From Promicromonospora sp042731755 (GTDB lineage Bacteria; Actinomycetota; Actinomycetes; Actinomycetales; Cellulomonadaceae), in NCBI RefSeq assembly GCF_042731755.1, contig NZ_JBHWLR010000014.1, forward strand, positions 93,273 to 157,272: a DNA stretch of 64,000 nucleotides, in the 5' to 3' direction. Position 1 is the stretch's first letter; each line of letters opens with the position of its first letter. Below are positions 40,815 through 48,447 of the stretch, one piece after another. The position numbers and the translations under genes were made by a program. The notes under the pieces were generated by a model. It made no database searches and was not told where the DNA came from. It was given only the letters and a program-made list of their open reading frames with translations.

Positions 40815-40845
40815 TTGACCTGAACCGCGGTTGAGGTTCTAGCGT
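40815..40845 (+). promoter_or_regulatory. MerR-type promoter of the superoxide dismutase gene
   Basis: -35 TTGACC (40815-40820) and -10 TAGCGT (40840-40845) are separated by 19 bp, the overlong spacer of MerR-activated promoters. Within it lies ACCTGAACCGCGGTTGAGGT (40818-40837), a 20-bp dyad with 18 matched positions. No MerR gene lies in this window. Confidence 0.68.
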
Positions 40846-40873
40846 CGGAAGCACTCGACGAGAGGACCCGGAA

Positions 40874-41500
40874 ATGCCCGTCTACACCCTGCCTGACCTG
40901 CCCTATGACTACGCCGCGCTCGAACCGCACATCAGCGGGCGGATCATGGAGCTGCACCACGACAAGCACCACGCCGCGTACGTGGCCGGCGCCAACGCCG
41001 CGCTCGACGCGCTGGCCGAGGCACGCGAGAGCGGCAACCTGGCCGCGGTGAACCTGCACGAGAAGAACCTCGCGTTCAACCTGGGCGGCCACACCAACCA
41101 CACCGTCTTCTGGAACAACCTCTCGCCCGACGGCGGCGGCGAACCCACCGGCGAGCTGGCGGCAGCGATCGTCGACCAGTTCGGCAGCTTCGCGGCGTTC
41201 AAGGCGCACTTCGCCGCAGCGGCCACCGGCATCCAGGGCTCGGGCTGGGCGGTGCTCGGCTGGGACAGCATCGGCGGGCGGCTGCTGGTGTTCCAGCTCT
41301 TCGACCAGCAGGCGAACGTGCCGCTGGGGATCACCCCGCTGCTCATGCTCGACATGTGGGAGCACGCGTTCTACCTGGACTACCTCAACGTCAAGGCGGA
41401 CTACGTCGCGGCGTTCTGGAACCTGGCCAACTGGGCCGACGTCGGCGCGCGGCTCGACCGGGCACGGGCGACGACCGGGGGTCTCCTCACGCCGGCGTGA
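40874..41500 (+). CDS. sodA: Fe/Mn superoxide dismutase
   Basis: 208 residues. Begins YTLPDLPYDYAALEPHISG; metal ligands are in ELHHDKHHAAYV, GGHTNHTVFWNN, LMLDMWEHAFYLDY (Asp and His), matching the Mn/Fe family ligands. Converts superoxide to hydrogen peroxide and oxygen in the cytosol. Its promoter has a MerR-type dyad, suggesting redox or metal induction. Symbol assigned for the family; metal preference is not resolved from sequence alone. Confidence 0.95.
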   Translation: MPVYTLPDLPYDYAALEPHISGRIMELHHDKHHAAYVAGANAALDALAEARESGNLAAVNLHEKNLAFNLGGHTNHTVFWNNLSPDGGGEPTGELAAAIVDQFGSFAAFKAHFAAAATGIQGSGWAVLGWDSIGGRLLVFQLFDQQANVPLGITPLLMLDMWEHAFYLDYLNVKADYVAAFWNLANWADVGARLDRARATTGGLLTPA

Positions 41501-41549
41501 CCCCGCACGACGTGGACGAGGGCCCGGCCGCCGGCCGGGCCGTCGTTCG

Positions 41550-42953
41550 TCAGCGCCGTGCGGTCCGGGGTGTGGGCTTCGGCGTCAGCGAGGGCCCGGT
41601 CGACGCCGGGTCCGGCCGCTTCTTGCCGTCCTCACCGGTCATCCGCGGCGCGGGCTTGATCGGCCAGCGCTCCACGACCTGGCTCCGCAGCTCGTGGCCA
41701 CGAGCGGCGGCGACGACGTCCCACACGATCGCGCCGACGACGAGGGCGACCGAGACCGCGAGCGTCACCAGGGCCTGGGGCACGAAGCCGCCGAACGTCT
41801 CGTCGGCGTCGCCGTACAGCGTCGCGACGTCCTCCATCCCGCCCGTGCCGAGGCTGTACACGCCCCAGCCGAGCGTGGTCCCGACGGCGGCGAGGAGGGC
41901 CAGGGCCTGCACGAAGATCACGGGCTGGTGGTTGGCGTACTTGCGCAGCAGTCCCCTCGGCGGGCGTGGGGCCGCTCGGTCCTCCAGCGCCTGGCGCAGG
42001 ATCTCCTGCTCGCGCCGCTGGACGGCCGAGTCGGCGAAGAACCCCACCACCAGGAGCCCGACGGCCGCCACGACGAGTGCCGCGAAGACCCAGACGCCGA
42101 CGACGAGCACCACCTCGACGCCGTCCCCGTACTCGACCCGAGGTCCGGCGTCGGTCGTGGACCGGAACGGGTGGGTGACGAACAGCCAGAGCTGCAGCAG
42201 GCTGAACCCGAGCGCGAGGCACACGATGCCCACGTACTCGTACCAGGTGGCCGTGCGCTGCTTGCGCACGAGGTCGGGCGGAAGCGCCGCCTCGTCGTCG
42301 TTCTGGGACCTCGCAGGGGCGGCTCGCCGCCAGGCCGCGTGCTCGTCGGCCGTGGTCCAGTGCGCCGCGATCACCAGCCGACGGCGGTGGTGCGCGGGAC
42401 GGCCCGCCAGCGCGAGGAGCACGAAGGCCCCGGCGACCCCCGTACCCGCGAGCGAGCCCCACAGGATGTACATCTCGCTGCCGTTGACGCCGAAGGCCGC
42501 CACCACGGTGAACAGCACGCCGATCCCGGCGAGCAGCGCGGACACCACGAAGAACGCGACGAACGGCGGCTGGGCCGCCACCAGGTCCACCTGGCTCGGG
42601 TGCGGCACGGCCGTCCTCGGCGCACCGTCGCGGGCCGCCCGGGCGACGGCGCGCGAGGTGATCACCTCGCGCAGCGCGGACAGGACGGTGGTGAGGACGC
42701 CGGCGCCCAGCGCGAGGACGAGCACCGGGACCATGGCTGCCCGCGCGAGCTGGTCGAGCGCACCGCTGACGGCGGGCTCGTCGAACAGGGCCTCCTCACC
42801 CACCATGGCGACGGCCAGGAGGAGCACGAAGGCGGCGCCGATGCCGACGAGGAACGGGGCCAGCGCGTTGATCGTCGCGTTCACCAGGTTTCCAGCGGCA
42901 CCCACCGGGTACACGCGCCAGTGCGGCTGATCTGCTCGAGGTCGCTCGGTCAT
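41550..42953 (-). CDS. Large hypothetical membrane protein (467 aa)
   Basis: Not recognised beyond family-less. From ATG 42953 it has about nine hydrophobic segments (GIGAAFVLLLAVAMVGEEAL, MVPVLVLALGAGVLTTVLSA, FVAFFVVSALLAGIGVLFTV, YVGIVCLALGFSLLQLWLFV, VVLVVGVWVFAALVVAAVGL, ALALLAAVGTTLGWGVYSLG, LVTLAVSVALVVGAIVWDVV). Basic loops such as HHRRRLVIAAHW and REVITSRAVARAARD are cytosolic. A proline-rich basic tail ends it. No catalytic motif. Ends 50 bp from the SOD stop, convergent. Confidence 0.78.
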   Translation of the reverse strand: MTERPRADQPHWRVYPVGAAGNLVNATINALAPFLVGIGAAFVLLLAVAMVGEEALFDEPAVSGALDQLARAAMVPVLVLALGAGVLTTVLSALREVITSRAVARAARDGAPRTAVPHPSQVDLVAAQPPFVAFFVVSALLAGIGVLFTVVAAFGVNGSEMYILWGSLAGTGVAGAFVLLALAGRPAHHRRRLVIAAHWTTADEHAAWRRAAPARSQNDDEAALPPDLVRKQRTATWYEYVGIVCLALGFSLLQLWLFVTHPFRSTTDAGPRVEYGDGVEVVLVVGVWVFAALVVAAVGLLVVGFFADSAVQRREQEILRQALEDRAAPRPPRGLLRKYANHQPVIFVQALALLAAVGTTLGWGVYSLGTGGMEDVATLYGDADETFGGFVPQALVTLAVSVALVVGAIVWDVVAAARGHELRSQVVERWPIKPAPRMTGEDGKKRPDPASTGPSLTPKPTPRTARR

Positions 42954-43058
42954 GTGCCGGCAGCCTATCCACGGCGAGCGACCCACGTCCGGCTCACACG
43001 CTGGCACGCATCGTCGCCGCGGGAACGAGCCCCCCGGCACACGCCCGGACGGCGTCGG

Positions 43059-44021
43059 CTACCTGGTCTGCACGCTCGCGAGCGACGGGTTGTCGCGGAC
43101 GGCGTCGAGGGCCCGCCGCCACGCGGGGTCACCGGGATCGAGAGCCGACCGCAGGTAGGCCCAGGTCATGCGCTGGGTGACGGCGAGCCGTTCGGGGTCC
43201 TCGTCGTCGGTCTCGGCGAGGTCGTAGCCCATGATGCCGCCAAGATAGTGCCTCGCCCCCGGCAGCGTCAGCAGGGCGTCGGCGCCCGGGCTGAGGTGGT
43301 AGGGCTCGGCGGACCAGTCGGCGCCGCGGGTGGTGGCGGCCGGGTTGTCGTCCTGGTCGCCGTGGACCACCAGCGTGCGGGTGGTCAGGTGCGAGAAGTC
43401 GGCCTCCAGCTCGGGGTACCGCGCGCGCATGGCGTCGGTCATGCCCTCGGCGCTGCCGGTCGAGGCGAGCAGCACACCGGCACTGATGCGGGGCTCGCGC
43501 AGGTCGAGGACGCCGCCGGCCGGGTCGGTCGCCCGCGCGCCGAGCAGCGCGCTGACGGTGTTGCCGCCCGCGGAGTGGCCGACGGCGGCGACACGCGCCC
43601 GGTCGAGCCGCCCGGCGACGGCCGGCGCCTGGGCCTCGATCGCGTCGAGACCGTCGAGGATCAGCGTGAGGTCGTCGATCCGTGAGCGCCAGAACAGCGG
43701 ATAACCGGGGGCGTCCGGGTCCAGGCCGAGCCCGCCGTCAGGGGCGCTGAGATGGGTCGGCTGGAGGACGGCGATCCCGTGGCCCGCCCAGAAGTCGACC
43801 AGGGGCGCGTAGCCGTCCTTGGACCGCAGGTGGTACGAGCTGCCGCCGCCGTGGGACAGGAGCACGATCGGCAGGGCGTCACCGTGCAGGGGCGCCGTGA
43901 CCCGCAGCGTCAGCGGGAGGGCGCGGTCCGGCGCCGGGAGGGTGACCGGGTTGACCGAGACGGTCGGCACCGCGGGCGGGACGGGGATGTGCCGGGCGAG
44001 CCCGACGTGATGGGTGGTCAT
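43059..44021 (-). CDS. Alpha/beta hydrolase (chlorophyllase/dienelactone-hydrolase-like)
   Basis: 320 residues from ATG 44021. Oxyanion region VLLSHGGGSSYHLRS, nucleophile elbow VAAVGHSAGGNTVS (Ser), catalytic Asp region RTLVVHGDQDDNPAATT and His near LPGARHYLGG. The fold suggests a carboxylesterase. No signal peptide. Divergent from an MLTR-type regulator with a perfect 21-bp palindrome between them, so it is probably that regulator's target. Confidence 0.9.
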   Translation of the reverse strand: MTTHHVGLARHIPVPPAVPTVSVNPVTLPAPDRALPLTLRVTAPLHGDALPIVLLSHGGGSSYHLRSKDGYAPLVDFWAGHGIAVLQPTHLSAPDGGLGLDPDAPGYPLFWRSRIDDLTLILDGLDAIEAQAPAVAGRLDRARVAAVGHSAGGNTVSALLGARATDPAGGVLDLREPRISAGVLLASTGSAEGMTDAMRARYPELEADFSHLTTRTLVVHGDQDDNPAATTRGADWSAEPYHLSPGADALLTLPGARHYLGGIMGYDLAETDDEDPERLAVTQRMTWAYLRSALDPGDPAWRRALDAVRDNPSLASVQTR

Positions 44022-44054
44022 GCCCCTACCGTGCGGCCGGTCGCCGTGGTTCAT

Positions 44055-44075
44055 CCAGGACCGGTCCGGTCCTGG
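44055..44075. promoter_or_regulatory. Perfect 21-bp palindrome in divergent promoter
   Basis: CCAGGACCGG-T-CCGGTCCTGG lies 34 bp from the hydrolase start and 33 bp from the regulator start: the expected operator of the MLTR-type regulator. Confidence 0.72.
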
Positions 44076-44107
44076 CTGCGGTCGCGACCGCGGGACATAC
44101 TGATCAG

Positions 44108-44962
44108 GTGATCGACCGGCCCGGGCTCGCCGAGTTCCTGCGCCGACGGCGGGCGGCGCTCTCGCCGTCGGACGTCGGCCTCCCGGAGACGTCGCGCCGC
44201 CGGACGCCGGGCCTGCGCCGCGAGGAGGTCGCGGTGCTGGCCGGTGTGTCCAGCGACTTCTACGCGCGGCTGGAGCAGGCACGCGGCTCCGACCCGTCGG
44301 AATCGGTCGTGGCCGCGCTCGCGCGGGCGTTGCGGTGCACCCCGGACGAGCGGGACCATCTCTTCCGCCTCGCCGGCGTGCCGGTCCCGTCGCGGCAGGT
44401 CGGCCGCCGTCTCGACCCGGGGCTGCGCCAGCTCGCCGAGCACCTGGACGACCTGCCGACGTGCGTCTACAACGATCTCGGCGACGTGCTCCACACCAAC
44501 GCGCTCGACGACGCCCTGCACTGCCGTGGCGAGCTGCTCCCGGGCCGGGACAGCAACGTCTACTGGCGGTGGTTCACCCGCCCGGAGTCCCGCGGCCTCG
44601 TCCCGGAGGCGGACCGGGCCCGGCTGTCGCGGGCCCATGTCAGCGATCTGCGCGCCACCTACTCCCGCCGTGCCGAGGACGCCGAGATCACCGGGCTCGT
44701 CACCGGCCTCGCCGCGCACAGCGCGGAGTTCGCGACGCTGTGGGACCAGCACGACGTCGCGGTCCGGCGCTCCGACCTGAAGGATGTCCAGCACCCCACG
44801 GTCGGGCTGGTCCGGCTCCGGTGCGAGGTGCTCGTGACGCCCGGGACCGGCATCCGGGTGCGGGTCCTCCTGCCGCTGGAGGGTACGGACGCCGCCGACA
44901 AGCTCGACCTGCTCCGCGTCATCGGCACGCAGCGGTTCGCGGAGGCCGCAGAGGCCGAGTGA
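44108..44962 (+). CDS. XRE-family regulator with MmyB-like ligand-binding domain
   Basis: 284 residues from a GTG. HTH LRREEVAVLAGVSSDFYARL with the linked EQARGSDPSESVVAALARAL, then the MLTR_LBD domain (CVYNDLGDVLHTNALDDAL, RDSNVYWRWFTRPESRGLV, DVAVRRSDLKDVQHPTVGLV). Same architecture as the protein at 31913. Divergent from an alpha/beta hydrolase with a palindromic operator between. Confidence 0.93.
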   Translation: MIDRPGLAEFLRRRRAALSPSDVGLPETSRRRTPGLRREEVAVLAGVSSDFYARLEQARGSDPSESVVAALARALRCTPDERDHLFRLAGVPVPSRQVGRRLDPGLRQLAEHLDDLPTCVYNDLGDVLHTNALDDALHCRGELLPGRDSNVYWRWFTRPESRGLVPEADRARLSRAHVSDLRATYSRRAEDAEITGLVTGLAAHSAEFATLWDQHDVAVRRSDLKDVQHPTVGLVRLRCEVLVTPGTGIRVRVLLPLEGTDAADKLDLLRVIGTQRFAEAAEAE

Positions 44963-44993
44963 GCACGCAGGCGGAGCGGGCACACCGAGCACG

Positions 44994-45034
44994 AGAAAGG
45001 CCGCCGACCCGCACTCTCGTGCGGGTCAGCGGCC
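44994..45034 (-). terminator. tRNA-Ala terminator (rho-independent)
   Basis: A 16-bp stem (GGCCGCTGACCCGCAC and GTGCGGGTCGGCGGCC on the minus strand, one mismatch, 4-nt loop) followed by TTTCTCG, starting 10 bp after the tRNA. It overlaps nothing else. Confidence 0.9.
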
Positions 45035-45043
45035 TTCGTCCGG

Positions 45044-45116
45044 TGGAGCTGGGGGGACTCGAACCCCCGACCCCCTGCATGCCATGCAGGTGCGCTACCA
45101 GCTGCGCCACAGCCCC
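45044..45116 (-). tRNA. tRNA-Ala (GGC), second copy
   Basis: 73 nt, identical to the copy at 38571-38643 but on the other strand. Anticodon GGC in loop ATGGCAT. Followed by a strong terminator and preceded by a matching promoter. Confidence 0.97.
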
Positions 45117-45157
45117 AGATTGGTCTCTCCCAGCCATTGGGCCGGGCGAGCGTCGTT

Positions 45158-45186
45158 AGTCTATGCAGACCGACGCCAGGGACCAA
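45158..45186 (-). promoter_or_regulatory. tRNA-Ala promoter, second copy
   Basis: On the minus strand TTGGTC, 17 bp, TAGACT, the same hexamers as the first tRNA-Ala promoter; the region after the -10 reads TAGACTAACGACGCTCGCCC against TAGACTGACGGCGCTCGCCC there. Confidence 0.65.
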
Positions 45187-45208
45187 ATTCAAACCGGCGT
45201 GCGCTCGG

Positions 45209-45874
45209 TCACTGCCGGGCCTCGGGCCCGGACTGCCACGTGTCGAGCGGGTAGCCGGCGCCCACGTTGTGCGCGACGAGACGCCACGCCGGGCTCGCGC
45301 CCGGTCCGGAGGCGCGCAGGTGCGACCAGTGCACGTTGTGCAGGCCGTGCAGACCACGCCACGTCGCGGGGTCGAGACCGAGCAGGCGGGTGATCGCCTG
45401 CGTGATCGCCGAGCCGTGCGACACGACCACGAGCGTCTCCCCCGAGCCGAGAGTCTCGGCGTGCCGCAGCACCGCCTCCTCCATGCGCCGGGCGGTGACC
45501 GCCTTGGACTCCACCCCGTTCGCCTCGGGCTCGCCGCCGCCGCGCCAGACGGCGTGCTCCTGCGGCCAGCGCTCGGCGATCTCGGCGTCGGTCATCCCCT
45601 CCCACTCGCCGAACGACCGCTCGCGCAGCCCGGCGTCGGTCAGGACCTCCAGGTCGAGGTGCCGCGCGTACGCGGCCGCCGTGTCCCGGGCCCGCTGCAG
45701 GTCGCTGGAGACCACGAGGGACCCCTTGTGCGACGCCGCCAGCGCCGTGGCGCCCTGCTCCGCCTGCCAGCGGCCGACCTCGTCGAGCGGGATGTCGATC
45801 TGGCCCTGCAGGCGCAGGCCCGCGTTGTATGCCGTGCGCGCGTGGCGCAGCAGCACGATCGTCCCTGCGGTCAC
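45209..45874 (-). CDS. Histidine phosphatase family protein (GpgP-like)
   Basis: 221 residues from a GTG that overlaps the rsfS stop (GTGA). Phosphohistidine motif LLRHARTAYNAGLRLQG, Arg/Glu segment ERSFGEWEG, second catalytic His in VVSHGSAITQA. In mycobacteria the gene after nadD and rsfS is glucosyl-3-phosphoglycerate phosphatase (gpgP, Rv2419c), and the position here is the same; the substrate in this organism is not proven. Broad phosphoglycerate-mutase-like phosphatase. Confidence 0.9.
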   Translation of the reverse strand: MTAGTIVLLRHARTAYNAGLRLQGQIDIPLDEVGRWQAEQGATALAASHKGSLVVSSDLQRARDTAAAYARHLDLEVLTDAGLRERSFGEWEGMTDAEIAERWPQEHAVWRGGGEPEANGVESKAVTARRMEEAVLRHAETLGSGETLVVVSHGSAITQAITRLLGLDPATWRGLHGLHNVHWSHLRASGPGASPAWRLVAHNVGAGYPLDTWQSGPEARQ

Positions 45875-46308
45875 TGGCGGGAGTCCCCGGCCAGGTGGAT
45901 CGCGCCGTCGTCGGGGTCGCGGAACTCCGTCGCGTCGCCGCCGCCCTGGGCGTCCTCGGGCAGCGGGATGGCCGGGCAGTCCTTCCACAGGCGCTCGAGC
46001 GCGTAGTAGGTCCGGTCCTCGGCGTGCTGCACGTGCACCACGACGTCACCGAAGTCGATGAGCACCCACCGGGCCTCGGACTTGCCCTCGCGCCGGATCG
46101 CCTTGACGCCCTCCTTGAAGAGCGCCTCCTCGACCGCGTCGACGATCGCCGAGACCTGACGCTCGCTGGCGCCCGACGCGATGAGGAACACGTCGGTCAG
46201 CACGAGCTGCTCGCTGACGTCGAGCGCGATGATCTCCTGCGCCTTGATGTCGCTCGCCGCCCGCGCCGCGATGATCGCGAGCTCTGTGGCCCGCTCGGTC
46301 GCCGTCAT
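45871..46308 (-). CDS. rsfS: Ribosome silencing factor RsfS
   Basis: 145 residues. RsfS/Iojap domain: KAQEIIALDVSEQLVLTDVF, IASGASERQVSAIVDAVEEA, EARWVLIDFGDVVVHVQHAE, TYYALERLWKDCP. It binds ribosomal protein L14 and blocks subunit joining when nutrients are low. Its ATG overlaps the stop of the Gly/Pro-rich gene (ATGA) and its stop overlaps the phosphatase GTG, so the three are translationally coupled. Confidence 0.96.
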   Translation of the reverse strand: MTATERATELAIIAARAASDIKAQEIIALDVSEQLVLTDVFLIASGASERQVSAIVDAVEEALFKEGVKAIRREGKSEARWVLIDFGDVVVHVQHAEDRTYYALERLWKDCPAIPLPEDAQGGGDATEFRDPDDGAIHLAGDSRQ

Positions 46309-47516
46309 ACCGCATTACCTCCCATGAAGCCGGGCAGTCCGCCCGGCAGAGTGCCCAGCAGGGCGGCCGCCTGGTCCGTGGGGTACCCGACGCTGTCCCC
46401 CTCGAGCACGAGCTTCCAGATCAGGAGGCCGAGCACGAACGCCACGACCACCAGGATGATGTAGTGCAGCCAGGTGTACTGCGGGCCCTCGTCCTCCTCC
46501 TCGTCCCACTCCTCCTCCACCTCACGGCGGGAGGCCCGGGACGGGGCGATGGGGCCGGCACCGAACTGGCCGGGAGCACCGGGGTGCGGCTGACCGGGGC
46601 CACCCATCTGACCGGGGCCGCCCATCTGGCCCGGTCCGCCGATCTGACCGGAGCCGGGACCACCCGGGGCGCCGGGGACGGGCTGACCGCCCGGGCCGCC
46701 GCGGCGTCCGGGGAACGGCGAACCGGGGGCCCCGGGCGCGCCGCCCGGGGGCGCCGACTGCGGAGCCGCCGGGCCACCGGCCTCCCAGGGCAGCGCGGGC
46801 GCGCTGCTCGAGACGGCACCGCTGGGCGGGGCTCCGGCCGGACGGCCCGGTGCACCCGGGCGCTGCTGGCCGAGGCCGCCGGGGGCCCCGGGCGCGGTCG
46901 GCGCACCAGGACGGCCGCCGAACGGCGACGGCGGCTGCTGCTGGGCCGGGGCGGGCGGAGGCGGTCCCCACTGCGTCGTCTGGCCGACGTCGGCCGGTCC
47001 GGCGGGCGCGCCGGGCGCCTGCGGCGGGGCAAACCGCGCGGAACGGCCCTGCTGCTGGGGCGCGGGCGGCACGGGTGCGCTCGCCGGGCGCCCGCCGAAC
47101 GGGCTCGGCGGGGCGCTCTGCTGTCCGGGACCGCCCGGCGCGCCGTGGCCGCCGGGGGCACCCTGGCCGCCCGGTCCGGACGGAGCGCCCGGACGGCTCT
47201 GGCCGCCACCGGGGCCGAAGGGCGACGGGTTGCCGCCGGGCTGCTGCACCGGCGTGAGCCGGCCCGTCGCGTCCACGCCGCGCGAGCCGCCCGTCGCCTG
47301 CGGGGGCCGGGCGACCGGCGGGTTGCCCGGGTTCGGCGACCAGCCGCCCTCGGGAGCAGGGGCGGGTGCGGGCGCGCCACGGTGCGGAGGCTGCTGCTGC
47401 CCGCCCTGCGGCGGGTAGGCACCACCACCGGCACCACCGCCGGCGGCAGCCGCGGCGGCAGCCTCACGCTCGCGGATCTCGCGGCGCGTCATGGGACGAC
47501 CCTTGTTGTCACTCAT
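46305..47516 (-). CDS. Gly/Pro-rich disordered protein with C-terminal membrane anchor
   Basis: 403 residues, not a recognised family. N-terminus SDNKGRPMTRREIREREA carries a TRRE-IREREA motif seen at the start of several actinobacterial envelope-associated proteins. Residues about 25-315 are low complexity, rich in Gly, Pro, Gln and Ala, with repeats such as GGPGQMGGPGQMGGPGQ and PPSPFGGRP. An acidic block (VEEEWDEEEDEGP) precedes one membrane helix (YIILVVVAFVLGLLIWKLVL) and a short tail. Coupled by overlaps with nadD (8 bp) and rsfS (4 bp), which argues it is expressed. Role unknown; a membrane-tethered scaffold is a guess. Confidence 0.8.
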   Translation of the reverse strand: MSDNKGRPMTRREIREREAAAAAAAGGGAGGGAYPPQGGQQQPPHRGAPAPAPAPEGGWSPNPGNPPVARPPQATGGSRGVDATGRLTPVQQPGGNPSPFGPGGGQSRPGAPSGPGGQGAPGGHGAPGGPGQQSAPPSPFGGRPASAPVPPAPQQQGRSARFAPPQAPGAPAGPADVGQTTQWGPPPPAPAQQQPPSPFGGRPGAPTAPGAPGGLGQQRPGAPGRPAGAPPSGAVSSSAPALPWEAGGPAAPQSAPPGGAPGAPGSPFPGRRGGPGGQPVPGAPGGPGSGQIGGPGQMGGPGQMGGPGQPHPGAPGQFGAGPIAPSRASRREVEEEWDEEEDEGPQYTWLHYIILVVVAFVLGLLIWKLVLEGDSVGYPTDQAAALLGTLPGGLPGFMGGNAV

Positions 47517-48123
47517 CGTGAAGACCTCGATACAGTCCGTGCTTGGCGATGTACTGGACCACGCCGTCAGGCACCAGATACCAGACCGGCAAACCCTCCT
47601 CGGCCCGACGACGACAGTCGGTCGAGGAGATAGCTAGTGCAGGAACCTCGAGTGTCGTCACGCCGTCCCGAGGAAGCCCGTCCACGGTGAGCATGTGCCC
47701 AGGCCGTGTGACAGCGACGAAGTGTGCCATGTCCCAGAGCTTCTCGGCATCCTTCCACGAGAGAATCTGCTGGATGGCGTCCGCTCCCGAGATGAAGTAG
47801 AGGTCCGCGTCCGGGCGCTGCGTACGCAGATCGCGGAGCGTGTCCACCGTGTACGTGAGGCCCGCCCGGTCGATGTCGACGCGGCTCACCGTGAAGCGCG
47901 GGTTCGACGCCGTGGCGATCACCGTCATGAGATAGCGGTGCTCCGCCGGGGTGACCCGCTGCTTCTGCTTGAAGCCCGGACGGCCGGTGGGAACGAAGAC
48001 GACCTCGTCCAGCTCCAGCTGCGCGACCGCCTCGCTCGCGGCCACGAGGTGACCGTGGTGGATGGGATCGAACGTGCCGCCCATCACCCCGATGCGCGGC
48101 CTGGTCCCAGTGGGGGCACTCAT
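47509..48123 (-). CDS. nadD: Nicotinate-nucleotide adenylyltransferase
   Basis: 204 residues. Nucleotidyltransferase motifs GVMGGTFDPIHHGHL and the C-terminal ISSTDCRRR are both present, with YFISGADAIQQILSW between. It adenylates nicotinate mononucleotide in NAD synthesis. Start ATG 48123 lies 45 bp downstream of the 50-aa membrane protein stop. It overlaps the next gene by 8 bp. Confidence 0.96.
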   Translation of the reverse strand: MSAPTGTRPRIGVMGGTFDPIHHGHLVAASEAVAQLELDEVVFVPTGRPGFKQKQRVTPAEHRYLMTVIATASNPRFTVSRVDIDRAGLTYTVDTLRDLRTQRPDADLYFISGADAIQQILSWKDAEKLWDMAHFVAVTRPGHMLTVDGLPRDGVTTLEVPALAISSTDCRRRAEEGLPVWYLVPDGVVQYIAKHGLYRGLHDE

Positions 48124-48168
48124 GCGGTGCGTGCACTCATCTGGTCGTCAGGCTCCCGTCTAGATGGA

Positions 48169-48321
48169 TCAGTGCCGGTTGCCGACGTTGCGGAACGCGT
48201 ACGTGACGAGCAGCGCGGCCACGAGCGCGCCGAAGGCGATCAGGCCGAGCGCGACCGGGGCGATCGGCTCGTTGACGTGCTCCGAGGCGGCCTCGGCAGC
48301 CAGGACGGCGGTGTGCAGCAC
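48169..48321 (-). CDS. Small membrane protein (50 aa)
   Basis: GTG start at 48321 with AGGAGG seven bases upstream. Sequence begins MLHTAVLAAEAASEHVNEPI, then one helix (APVALGLIAFGALVAALLVT) and a positively charged end YAFRNVGNRH. Small proteins of this pattern, with NE-P before the helix and FRNVG-RH at the end, occur upstream of nadD in other actinobacteria as I recall; function unknown. Strong ribosome site and position in the block support it as a real gene. Confidence 0.8.
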   Translation of the reverse strand: MLHTAVLAAEAASEHVNEPIAPVALGLIAFGALVAALLVTYAFRNVGNRH

Positions 48322-48447
48322 GGGTGTTCCTCCTAGTCGAACAAGCTCAGGTGGGCTTTAGTCTCTCACGGACGAATTGCGGCGGGCGCACCGCGGCACC
48401 GGGTCGCAAGGAGATCCTGCGGAGGTCTCCAGGACGCCAACGAGCCC

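Noticed and set aside
41550..42953. Possible transporter identity for the 467-residue membrane protein
   Set aside because: Helices are clear but no family motif could be recognised, so it stays hypothetical.
15324..45144. A 25-base near match (ATTGGTCT...CCCAGC.ATTGGGCC) between 15324 and 45119
   Set aside because: 22 of 25 matched but with an indel and no common context; could be chance in GC-rich DNA. Too weak to report as a repeat.
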